A stretch of DNA of 64,000 nucleotides from contig NZ_BCQT01000017.1 in the NCBI RefSeq assembly GCF_001552215.1, positions 343,864 to 407,863 on the forward strand, given 5' to 3'. How positions within the stretch are numbered: position 1 is the first letter of the stretch; every line of letters begins with the position of its first letter. The DNA is from Actinomadura macra NBRC 14102 (GTDB lineage Bacteria > Actinomycetota > Actinomycetes > Streptosporangiales > Streptosporangiaceae). The position numbers were made by a program, and so were the translations under genes. Under the pieces are notes generated by a model that was not told where the DNA came from, made no database searches, and saw only the letters and a program-made list of their open reading frames with translations. Positions 57,784 to 64,000 of this stretch are shown here, in pieces.

Positions 57784-58371
57784 GTGGACGCCGAGCAGGT
57801 CACGATGTTGCGCGAGGTACTGTCGGCCACCGGCTGGCTGGAGCGGACGCGGGAGTTCGGGCGGGCGCTGCGGGTCACCTCCCGCACCCCCGGCGGGCTC
57901 CTGCTCGTCGGGACGCCCGGCGACGACCCCTGGCACCTGGCGGCGCATCTGGACGACGAGAGCCGGCTCGGCGACGCGCCCGGCCTGGCCCCGACCCTGG
58001 TGCGCTGGTCGCCGCCGCCGGACGCGCCCCCGCACCTGAAGATCGGGCTGGAGCGGCTGGCGGCGGCCGAGCGCGGCGAGACGCTGTTCGTCGTCGCCGA
58101 GGAGGACGCCCCCGTCCCCCTGCTGGAACGCGTCGACGACGCCCGCCGCACCGGGGCGCGCATCCTCGCGCTGGAGGGCGGCGACCGTGAGCTGCGCGGT
58201 CTCGCGCACGAGGCGCTGACGGTCCCGTCGAGCGAGGCGATCCTGTCGTTCGACGGCGCGCAACACCTGGTCAGCGCCGCCGCGGGCGCCGAGCCCGGAC
58301 GCGGCGCCCGCGGACTGCGGCACCGCCTCGCCCGACTCCTGGAAACCGTCAGCGGCCCCGTCGTCGACTAG
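57784..58371 (+). CDS. SIS-like Rossmann protein of unknown function
   Basis: 195 residues from a GTG at 57784 (6 bases after CACGAT). It has LLLVGTPGDDPWHLAAHLDDE and GARILALEGGDRELRGLAHE followed by LTVPSS, which recalls the SIS sugar-isomerase fold, but the phospho-sugar SxS motif is not evident. I do not know its function. It is divergent from npdG. Confidence 0.65.
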   Translation: MDAEQVTMLREVLSATGWLERTREFGRALRVTSRTPGGLLLVGTPGDDPWHLAAHLDDESRLGDAPGLAPTLVRWSPPPDAPPHLKIGLERLAAAERGETLFVVAEEDAPVPLLERVDDARRTGARILALEGGDRELRGLAHEALTVPSSEAILSFDGAQHLVSAAAGAEPGRGARGLRHRLARLLETVSGPVVD

Positions 58372-58401
58372 CCGACGACACCGGTCCGGCGGGGCCCGGT
58401 G

Positions 58402-58578
58402 TCAGTCCTCGTCCTGACGCTGCCAAGTCTCGTTGCGCCGCTGGGCCGTCTCCAGCGCGGCCGCCGCCGCGCCTTCCGAGTCGTAGGGGCCCATACGCTC
58501 CTTGTTCGGGCAGCCCGGCCCGTGCTCGACCTTCATGTGCTTCAAGCAGAACCACCAGTCACCGTCCTTGTCGGCCAT
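58402..58578 (-). CDS. 58-residue conserved actinobacterial protein
   Basis: Starts MADKDGDWWFCLKHMKVEH and continues GPGCPNKERMGPYDS, then an Ala-rich helix. Small proteins of this pattern are usually annotated as SPOR-domain-like in actinobacteria. The Cys/His arrangement (Cys11, His14, His19, Cys23) could bind a metal, which is speculation. ATG at 58578 follows AAGGGGAGG. Confidence 0.8.
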   Translation of the reverse strand: MADKDGDWWFCLKHMKVEHGPGCPNKERMGPYDSEGAAAAALETAQRRNETWQRQDED

Positions 58579-58633
58579 CGGCCTCCCCTTCGATCATGCT
58601 TCGGCACGGGGTTCGTGCCCCGGACACGCTGAC

Positions 58634-58639
58634 TACACT
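58634..58639 (+). promoter_or_regulatory. -10 box for map
   Basis: TACACT stands 8 bases before the ATG at 58648 and 2 bases before the ATG at 58642, so the second ATG is favoured. Confidence 0.45.
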
Positions 58640-58647
58640 CCATGACT

Positions 58648-59499
58648 ATGACGACCCAACTACTCCGGCCCGGCAACGTCTCGCCGATGCGGAAGGTCCC
58701 CGCGCACATTCCGCGCCCGGAGTACGTGGGGAAGAAGCGCCCGCGCACGGGCGAGCCGGACGTCAAGACGCCTGAGATCATCGAGCGGATGCGGGTGGCG
58801 GGCAGGATCGCCGCGCAGGCCCTCGACGAGGTCGGCAGGCACGTCCGGCCGGGGATCACCACCGACGAGCTGGACGTCATCGGGCACGAGTTCATGCTCG
58901 ACCACGGCGCCTACCCTTCCACGCTGGGCTACCGCGGGTTCCCCAAGTCGCTGTGCACCTCGCTCAACGAGGTGATCTGCCACGGCATCCCGGACGACAC
59001 GGTGCTGCGCGACGGCGACATCATCAACGTCGACATCACCGCCTTCGTGGACGGCGTGCACGGTGACACCGATGCGACGTTCCTGTGCGGGGACGTCGAC
59101 GAGGAGTCGCGGCTGCTGGTGGAGCGCACCCGCGAGGCGACCCTGCGGGGCATCCGCGCGGTCAGGCCGGGACGGGCGCTGAACGTGATCGGCCGGGTCA
59201 TCGAGTCCTACGCCAAGCGGTTCGGCTACGGGGTCGTCCGCGACTTCACCGGGCACGGGATCGGCACGACGTTCCACTCGGGGCTGGTCGTCCCGCACTA
59301 CGACGACCCGAACGCCACGACGATCATCGAGCCGGGCATGACCTTCACGGTCGAGCCGATGCTCACGCTCGGCACCTACGAGTACGACATCTGGGCCGAC
59401 GGCTGGACGGTCGTCACCAAGGATCACAAGCGCACCGCGCAGTTCGAGCACACGATCCTGGTCACCGACGACGGCCACGAAATCCTCACCCTGCCGTGA
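58648..59499 (+). CDS. map: Methionine aminopeptidase, type I
   Basis: 283 residues. All five metal ligands are in place: D in NVDITAFVDGVHGD (two Asp), His in TGHGIGTTFH, Glu in FTVEPML and Glu in TAQFEHTI. The 40-residue N-terminal extension with RPEYVGKK resembles MapB of mycobacteria, where it contains an SH3-binding-like segment. It removes initiator methionine from nascent proteins. Confidence 0.95.
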   Translation: MTTQLLRPGNVSPMRKVPAHIPRPEYVGKKRPRTGEPDVKTPEIIERMRVAGRIAAQALDEVGRHVRPGITTDELDVIGHEFMLDHGAYPSTLGYRGFPKSLCTSLNEVICHGIPDDTVLRDGDIINVDITAFVDGVHGDTDATFLCGDVDEESRLLVERTREATLRGIRAVRPGRALNVIGRVIESYAKRFGYGVVRDFTGHGIGTTFHSGLVVPHYDDPNATTIIEPGMTFTVEPMLTLGTYEYDIWADGWTVVTKDHKRTAQFEHTILVTDDGHEILTLP

Positions 59500-59555
59500 C
59501 GATCCGCTGATCTAGAGTCCGAACCACCGCACCCCCCGGCCGGGAGACCCGCCAG

Positions 59556-60245
59556 ATGAACGCCCCAGCGCCGTACGACCCGAGGGTTCCGTCCGACAGC
59601 ATGCCGCCGGGGCGGGCGGCGCTGAGCGTGACGTGGGCGGCCCTGCCGTTCCTCACCCTCGGTTACGCCACCCCTTTCACGTTCGCGGCGGCGGCCCTGT
59701 GGCGTCGCAGTACACATCTGCTGGTCTCCTCCGCCGCCTACATCGGCATCTTCACGCTCATGCTGTTCCTGCTGCCGGGTATAGGCGAGGAGGACGGGAC
59801 GCAGAGCGCGGTGGGGGTGCTGCTGTTCCTGCTGGCGGTCGTGGGTTGCGGGCACGCGTTCCTGATCCGGCGCCGGGTGTTCGACCCGCACGGGCTGTCG
59901 GGCATCGACAACGAGGCGGTCGTGGAGCGCGTGCGGCGGCAGCGGCTGCTGCGCGACAAGGCGCGCGCGCTCGCCGCGTCCGACCCGGGGCTCGCCCGGG
60001 AGCTGCGCATCGGGCGCCCCGACCTGCCGCACCAGTACAACGACGGCGGACTGATCGACGTCAACCACGCGCCGGCGGAAGCGCTGTCGCTGCTGCCCGG
60101 AATCACCGCCGAGCTGGCGGCGCGGATCGAGCGGGTGCGGGCCGAGACGGGCGGGTTCGTCTCCGCCGAGGAGCTGTCCGCGGTCGCGGAACTGCCTCCC
60201 GAGCTCACCGCGGGCGTCGCCACCTATGCCGTCTTCATCCGCTGA
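59556..60245 (+). CDS. Membrane protein with C-terminal ComEA-like helix-hairpin-helix
   Basis: 229 residues. Three hydrophobic helices lie between about 20 and 105. The C-terminal part has IDVNHAPAEALSLLPGI and GGFVSAEELSAVAELP, a ComEA-type (HhH)2 DNA-binding motif placed in the cytosol. No competence genes surround it. RBS GGGAG precedes the ATG. The reading frame continues through its TGA into the ligase remnant. Confidence 0.8.
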   Translation: MNAPAPYDPRVPSDSMPPGRAALSVTWAALPFLTLGYATPFTFAAAALWRRSTHLLVSSAAYIGIFTLMLFLLPGIGEEDGTQSAVGVLLFLLAVVGCGHAFLIRRRVFDPHGLSGIDNEAVVERVRRQRLLRDKARALAASDPGLARELRIGRPDLPHQYNDGGLIDVNHAPAEALSLLPGITAELAARIERVRAETGGFVSAEELSAVAELPPELTAGVATYAVFIR

Positions 60246-60551
60246 CTCCGGACGACCGAACGCGGGCATCGTGAGGGCCACGAGACCTATCTGATCTTCG
60301 ACGTGCTCCACCTGGACGGCCGCCCGCTGCTGGAGATCCCCTACCGGCGGCGCCGGGAGACGCTCGACGGACTGGAGCTGTCTGGCCCGCTCTGGCAGAC
60401 GGCGCCCTGGTATCCGGGTGAGGGCGGCCCCGTCCGCGAGGCCGCCCGCGCCCAGGACCTCGCGGGCGTGGTCGCCAAGCGCCTCGACTCCCGCTACGAG
60501 CCGGGCGCGGAGTCGGACGCGTGGCGGCTCGTCCCTAGTAGGCGACGGTGA
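60246..60551 (+). pseudogene. Remnant of an ATP-dependent DNA ligase (LigD/LigC type)
   Basis: The reading RGHREGHETYLIFDVLHLDG continues with PYRRRRETLDGL and DLAGVVAKRLDSRYEPG, which are ligase motifs IIIa and IV of LigD-type ligases. The N-terminal lysine motif (K-x-DG) and the C-terminal OB domain are missing. There is no start codon or ribosome site of its own. It has lost at least two thirds of the gene, so it cannot be an active ligase. Confidence 0.75.
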
Positions 60552-61158
60552 TGCGGCGGCCCACGGCCTCGTTCTTCTCCAGCTCGTCCACGAGGGCGAT
60601 CGCGTAGTCCTCGGCGCTGATCCGGCTGTTGCCCTCGGCGTCGGTGAGGAGTTGGTCGCCGCCCAGCCGGAACGTCCCGGTCCGCTCGCCGGGCTCGATC
60701 GCCGCCGCGGGCGAGATGTAGGTCCAGTCCAGGTCCCCGGCCTCGGCCCTGATCACCTCAAGCAGTTCGCCCTGCGCGAGCGCCTCGGCCTTGTAGAGGT
60801 CGGGGAACTCCGGGGTGTCCACGAGCCGGACGCCGGGCGCCACCTCCAGGCTGCCCGCGCCGCCCACCACCACCAGGCGGCGCACCCCGGCGGCGCGCAG
60901 CCCGGCCAGCGTGCCGCGGCCCGATGCGAGCAGTGGTCCGGTGGCCTCCGAGCCGTCGCGGGGCGGCGCGACCGCGAGGACGACCGCGTCTTGGCCCTTG
61001 GCCAGCGCGGCCACGGCGTCCGCGTCGCTCGCCTCGGCCTTGGCGGTGCCGCCCGTCCCGCTGCGGGTGACACCGGTCACCTCGTGGCCACGGCGACGTG
61101 CCTCGTCCGCCACCCGCTGCCCGATCATGCCGGTCGCGCCGATCAGCAGAATCCTCAT
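60535..61158 (-). CDS. NAD(P)H-binding SDR-like oxidoreductase
   Basis: 207 residues, atypical SDR: LLIGATGMIGQRVADEARRR binds the cofactor; no Ser-Tyr-Lys triad is evident, as in NmrA/QorB-like proteins. It may reduce quinones or act as a redox sensor. It is divergent from an HxlR regulator with two operators between them, the standard arrangement for quinone-responsive pairs. The 3' end overlaps the ligase remnant. Confidence 0.86.
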   Translation of the reverse strand: MRILLIGATGMIGQRVADEARRRGHEVTGVTRSGTGGTAKAEASDADAVAALAKGQDAVVLAVAPPRDGSEATGPLLASGRGTLAGLRAAGVRRLVVVGGAGSLEVAPGVRLVDTPEFPDLYKAEALAQGELLEVIRAEAGDLDWTYISPAAAIEPGERTGTFRLGGDQLLTDAEGNSRISAEDYAIALVDELEKNEAVGRRITVAY

Positions 61159-61189
61159 GTCCAGCCTTTCTCGTCGTCGTCGCGCCGAA

Positions 61190-61206
61190 AGTATCCATCG
61201 GATACT
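61190..61206. promoter_or_regulatory. HxlR operator 1
   Basis: AGTATCC-ATC-GGATACT, a perfect 7-3-7 palindrome between the divergent regulator and oxidoreductase genes. Confidence 0.7.
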
Positions 61207-61227
61207 GGTTACTTCAACGTTTCATTG

Positions 61228-61242
61228 GTACCCTTTGGAAAC
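61228..61242. promoter_or_regulatory. HxlR operator 2
   Basis: GTACCCTTTGGAAAC matches 11 of 15 bases of the core of operator 1 and ends one base before the HxlR start, so autoregulation is likely. Confidence 0.5.
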
Positions 61243-61243
61243 T

Positions 61244-61600
61244 ATGAAGGGTGACGCGTTCGATCCGAACTGCCCGACCCGGTTGATCCTCGACCGCATC
61301 GGCGACAAGTGGTCGGTGCTCGTCGTCCTCACCCTGGCCGACGGCCCGCGCCGCTTCACCCATCTCCGTGACACGATCGGCGGTGTCACCCCCAAGGTCC
61401 TTACCCAGACGCTGCGCGCCATGCAACGCGACGGCCTGCTCACCCGGCACGTCTTCGCCGAGGTCCCGCCCCGCGTCGAGTACGCCCTCACCCCGCTCGG
61501 CCTGTCCCTGCAGCGCCCGATCGAGGCCATTACCGAGTGGGCGCAGGAGAACGTCGAGGCCGTGGTCTCCGCCCGAAACAGCCACGACGCCACCGCCTGA
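61244..61600 (+). CDS. HxlR-family transcriptional regulator
   Basis: 118 residues, MarR-like winged helix: CPTRLILDRIGDKWSVLVVL contains the Cys typical of thiol-sensing members (Cys10), RRFTHLRDTIGGVTPKVLTQTL is the recognition region, and PPRVEYALTPLG the wing. It probably represses the divergent oxidoreductase and responds to electrophiles or quinones. Confidence 0.92.
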   Translation: MKGDAFDPNCPTRLILDRIGDKWSVLVVLTLADGPRRFTHLRDTIGGVTPKVLTQTLRAMQRDGLLTRHVFAEVPPRVEYALTPLGLSLQRPIEAITEWAQENVEAVVSARNSHDATA

Positions 61601-61685
61601 CGCGGAACCACCGCGGGCCGTCCGCCATCAAATGGACGTGGTGGCCGGTTCGGCGCGTCGACGCTGAAAACGAGTGGTAGCGGGC

Positions 61686-61691
61686 TAGAGT
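61686..61691 (+). promoter_or_regulatory. -10 box upstream of the DUF457 gene
   Basis: TAGAGT, 6 bases before the GTG of a 13-codon frame at 61698. This is the spacing of the other leaderless genes in this window. Confidence 0.45.
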
Positions 61692-61697
61692 CCGGCC

Positions 61698-61739
61698 GTG
61701 CGGGCGAAATGGGCGCGAAGGCGGGGGATCCGGGCATGA
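61698..61739 (+). CDS. Possible leaderless 13-codon leader peptide
   Basis: GTG at 61698 opens a 13-codon frame that reads RAKWARRRGIRA after the initiator and ends in TGA at 61737-61739. The stop overlaps the ATG of the next gene as ATGA. The -10 box is at the exact leaderless distance. If real, it would couple translation of a leaderless message to the membrane gene. The only evidence is position. Confidence 0.35.
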   Translation: MRAKWARRRGIRA

Positions 61740-62452
61740 TGGGGAAGACGCACGCGCTGAGCGGTGCGCTCGCGTGGCTGGCCGCCGTGCCTGTGATCGC
61801 CCAGGAGCGGCTGCTCTCCGATTTCGCGGTGTCGCTGTCGGCCGAGCAGGTCGCGGCGGGCGCGGTGGTGTGCGCGGGCGCGGCGATCCTGCCCGACATC
61901 GACCATCACAACGGGCGCATCGCCAACACGTTCGGACCCATCACGCACCACATGTGCAAATGGATCGGGAAGATCTCCGGCGGGCACCGGCAGGCCACGC
62001 ACTCGCTCCTGTTCGCGGGCGGTGTGGGCTGGGCGATGGACGCGCTCGCGACGCACTACGTGTACGCCTGGTGGGCCTGCCTGTTCATGATCGTCGGGCT
62101 GGGGCTGCGGGGGGTCGGGCTGGACTTCGAGGGCAAGGAGCCGCAGTCCGCGCTGGCCGACTGCGCGCTCGCGGCCATCGCCGTCTGGCTGATGCACGGG
62201 CTCGACATGAGCTTCGTCGGGTTCGCGGTCACACTGGGCTGCCTCGCGCACGTCGCCGGGGACTGCCTGACACCCCGCGGGTGTCCGGTGCTCTGGCCGC
62301 TGAAATGGCGGATCGACGTCCCGGTCATCCCGGTCACGGACGGCAAGGTGGAACGGTGGGTGGTCACGCCCGTGCTCACGCTCGGGATCGCGATCCTCGC
62401 CGTCCGGTCGGTGCTCGGCGACATCACCACCCAGTGGCTGACGAAGGGCTGA
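61736..62452 (+). CDS. DUF457/YdjM-type metal-dependent membrane hydrolase
   Basis: 238 residues from the ATG at 61736 (GGGGGA upstream); ATG at 61709 would add 9 residues. It has about five membrane segments, THALSGALAWLA with the first His, LPDIDHHNGRI with Asp and two His, HRQATHSLL, and HVAGDCLTPRG, the metal ligands of the YdjM/YfhO-type family. Its substrate is unknown. Its stop abuts the stop of the next, convergent gene (TGATCA). Confidence 0.85.
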   Translation: MMGKTHALSGALAWLAAVPVIAQERLLSDFAVSLSAEQVAAGAVVCAGAAILPDIDHHNGRIANTFGPITHHMCKWIGKISGGHRQATHSLLFAGGVGWAMDALATHYVYAWWACLFMIVGLGLRGVGLDFEGKEPQSALADCALAAIAVWLMHGLDMSFVGFAVTLGCLAHVAGDCLTPRGCPVLWPLKWRIDVPVIPVTDGKVERWVVTPVLTLGIAILAVRSVLGDITTQWLTKG

Positions 62453-62968
62453 TCAGCCGAGCAGGGCGCTGAACTGGCCGCAACGCAGAAAGCCCCGTCC
62501 GTCCCCGTCGGGTTCAGGGGCGCCCCACAGCCTGACGCGATCGATCCCCGGAAGGGCATCCGCGGTGCAGGCGATCTGCGCCAGCGCCGCGCGCGACCAG
62601 TCCGGGCGGGGGCGGGGGCCGCCGTGCGCGACGTCGATGATCAGCGTCGACGGGTCGTCCACCACGCGGGACTCCAGCGGGTGGCGGACCTCGGTGCGCA
62701 GACCCAGGCGCTGCTCCGCGGCCGTGGGCGGCACCGACAGCTGGGCGATGGACAGGTACGGGTGGCCGGGCAGTCCGGGGCGGACGACCGGCCTCAGCCG
62801 GCCGTTCTGGAGCAGGTAGACGGTGATGGCGGGGGCCTGGCCCCTCGCGACCGGGCGGTCGCCCGCGCTGAGGATCCCGGTCGGCCGGACGCCGCAGCCG
62901 GACGCGGCGAGGACGGCCGCCGCCAGCAGGGCCGTCAACGGGGCGGACAGGACGCGCCGGGGCCTCAC
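62453..62968 (-). CDS. Lipoprotein with GerMN-like domain
   Basis: 171 residues from a GTG at 62968 overlapping the kinase stop (GTGA). The signal ends in a lipobox (LAASGC). The remainder, with ITVYLLQNGRLRPVVR and QRLGLRTEVRHPLESRV, looks like the GerMN/LpqB-type domain seen next to sensor kinases in actinobacteria. It may transmit envelope signals to the kinase. Confidence 0.8.
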   Translation of the reverse strand: MRPRRVLSAPLTALLAAAVLAASGCGVRPTGILSAGDRPVARGQAPAITVYLLQNGRLRPVVRPGLPGHPYLSIAQLSVPPTAAEQRLGLRTEVRHPLESRVVDDPSTLIIDVAHGGPRPRPDWSRAALAQIACTADALPGIDRVRLWGAPEPDGDGRGFLRCGQFSALLG

Positions 62969-64000
62969 GAGGTCGCGCCCTCGGCCGGCACGCCATCGAT
63001 CGGCAGCCACAGGGTGAACACCGCTCCCCCGTCCGGGCCGTTGGCGGCCTGAAGCGTGCCTCCGTGCAGCAGGGCATTCTCCCGCGCGATCGACAGCCCG
63101 AGGCCGCTTCCCTCGCTCTGTGTCCGGGCCGCCTCCGCCTTGACGAACCGGTCGAAGACCACGGCGACCAGGTCGTCCGGAAGGCCAGGGCCGCGGTCGG
63201 CGACGACCAGCTCCAGCCCGGGGACGCCCGCGCGCACCGCCGGGCCGAAGCGCAATGAGACCGGCGGACGGCCGTGCTTGAGCGCGTTGCCGGCGAGGTT
63301 CGCGACGACGACATCGAACCGGCGCGGGTCGAGGCGGGCGAACAGCTCCGCCGGGCCCGTCACCGCGACCTCGTCCGACCAGCCGCGCGCCGCCAGCGTC
63401 GCGGCGACCGCGCACGCGACGTTCACCTCGTCCAGGACGAGCGCGGCGGCGCCCGCGTCGAACCGGCTGATCTCGATCAGATGCTCGACCAGCTGCCCCA
63501 GCCGCCGGGTCTCGCGGGCGACGAGCGGGGCCGCGCCCTGGCCCGGCCCGGCCTCCTCCGCCAGCACGTCCGTCGCCGCGATCATCGAGGTCAGCGGGGT
63601 ACGCAGCTCGTGCGAGACATCGGCGACGAACCGCCGGGACGCCTTCTCCATCGCACGCAGTTCCGTCACCGTCCGCTCCAGGGCCTCGGCGGTGCGGTTG
63701 AAGGTGCGGGCGAGGTCGGCGAGCTCGTCCCGGCCGCGCACCGACACCCGCGTCTCCAGCTCGCCCTCGCCGAGGGCGCGGGCCGCCGCGCCGAGACGCC
63801 GCACGGGGCGCAGCACGCCGCGGGTCGCCAGCAGCGCCAGGACGAGCGCGGGCACCAGGGCCAGCGCGTTCTCGATCACCAGGACGCGGGTCAGCAACGC
63901 CAGGTCGGCGGACTCCCGGCGCAGGCTGGCGGTGACGAACACCGTCGGCGGCGTGGTCCTGGCGACCCAGCCCTCCCCGGTCCGGTAACCGGTGACGTGC
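62965..64000 (-). CDS. Sensor histidine kinase, N-terminus outside the window
   Basis: The frame is open to the right edge. Visible: part of an extracellular sensor, a membrane helix (VLVIENALALVPALVLALLA), HAMP, a HisKA dimerisation domain with the phosphorylated His in VSHELRTPLTSM, and HATPase_c with N-box NLAGNALKHG, DRGPGLP and GSGLGLSIA. MtrB/CseC-like architecture. The response regulator should lie beyond the window. The lipoprotein gene is coupled to its 3' end. Confidence 0.92.
   Translation of the reverse strand, partial: HVTGYRTGEGWVARTTPPTVFVTASLRRESADLALLTRVLVIENALALVPALVLALLATRGVLRPVRRLGAAARALGEGELETRVSVRGRDELADLARTFNRTAEALERTVTELRAMEKASRRFVADVSHELRTPLTSMIAATDVLAEEAGPGQGAAPLVARETRRLGQLVEHLIEISRFDAGAAALVLDEVNVACAVAATLAARGWSDEVAVTGPAELFARLDPRRFDVVVANLAGNALKHGRPPVSLRFGPAVRAGVPGLELVVADRGPGLPDDLVAVVFDRFVKAEAARTQSEGSGLGLSIARENALLHGGTLQAANGPDGGAVFTLWLPIDGVPAEGATS

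Noticed and set aside
60418..61254. Plus-strand frame of 278 codons across the ligase remnant and oxidoreductase
   Set aside because: It is antisense to the NAD(P)-binding gene and does not read the ligase motifs.

Overview
The window is high-GC, gene-dense DNA from an actinobacterium. The evidence is the codon bias, frequent GTG and TTG starts, stop/start overlaps of the ATGA, GTGA and TGATG type, many apparently leaderless promoters (TANNNT 6-8 nt before the start codon), and marker genes such as pspAA/pspAB, DUF3043, DUF4191, glnE, an F420-dependent NADP reductase and a GlnR-type operator. From memory the gene content suggests an Actinomadura/Thermomonosporaceae-like member of the Streptosporangiales, but this is inference. 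The order adoK-like, erpA-like, cobS, leucyl aminopeptidase, sucB/dlaT, TIGR01777 protein, lipB, lipA, DUF4191, RDD, glnA1, glnE, glnA2, secreted alpha/beta-hydrolase, panB follows the Mycobacterium tuberculosis Rv2202c-Rv2225 region, with insertions between the shared genes. No rRNA, tRNA, CRISPR array or insertion sequence was seen.

Layout. 1-2274: an adenosine/sugar kinase (cut by the window edge), an ErpA/IscA protein and quinolinate synthase NadA. 2288-6592 (minus): a phage-shock/envelope-stress operon pspA-pspAA-htpX-pspAB followed by a duplicated htpX-pspAB pair with its own promoter. 6725-11372: DUF3043 protein, aldo/keto reductase, a membrane DsbA-like protein and cobU-cobS for cobalamin nucleotide-loop assembly. 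11356-18269 (minus): the most unusual locus. It holds a GntR/HutC regulator, a small dicluster ferredoxin, a sulfonate/nitrate-type ABC importer whose binding lipoprotein carries a NosL-like C-terminal domain, and an AprA/fumarate-reductase-like flavoprotein fused to about nine HEAT repeats. 18510-28306: leucyl aminopeptidase, Lpd, the 2-oxoacid dehydrogenase E2 (SucB) and the lipoate genes lipB and lipA, so lipoylated enzyme, its E3 and its lipoylation enzymes sit together.

28328-42189: nitrogen assimilation (glnA1 with a four-box GlnR site, glnE, glnA2), interrupted by a SNF2-type helicase, an OsmC protein, a secreted alpha/beta-hydrolase and two tandem PAP2 membrane proteins. 42319-45936: a polar amino-acid (glutamine-type) ABC importer and a divergent class I terpene-synthase-like protein. 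46058-55750: ArsR-MFS pair, NAD+ synthetase, a PAS-GAF-SpoIIE-ATPase phosphatase, an MFS/TetR efflux operon with a clear operator-promoter, and panB. 55796-64000: two unrecognised genes, NpdG, a SIS-like protein, a 58-residue protein, methionine aminopeptidase, a ComEA-like membrane protein followed by the remnant of an ATP-dependent DNA ligase, an HxlR/oxidoreductase pair with two operators, a DUF457 membrane hydrolase preceded by a possible leaderless 13-codon leader, and a lipoprotein/histidine-kinase pair cut by the window end.

Two repeat classes stand out. One is a 54-bp in-frame tandem repeat at the very start of an ABC ATPase gene. The other is a dispersed, hairpin-rich element of about 105 bp found between convergent genes at 25.7 kb and 46.0 kb, with a shortened copy at 50.2 kb. 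It shows compensatory changes in its main stem.
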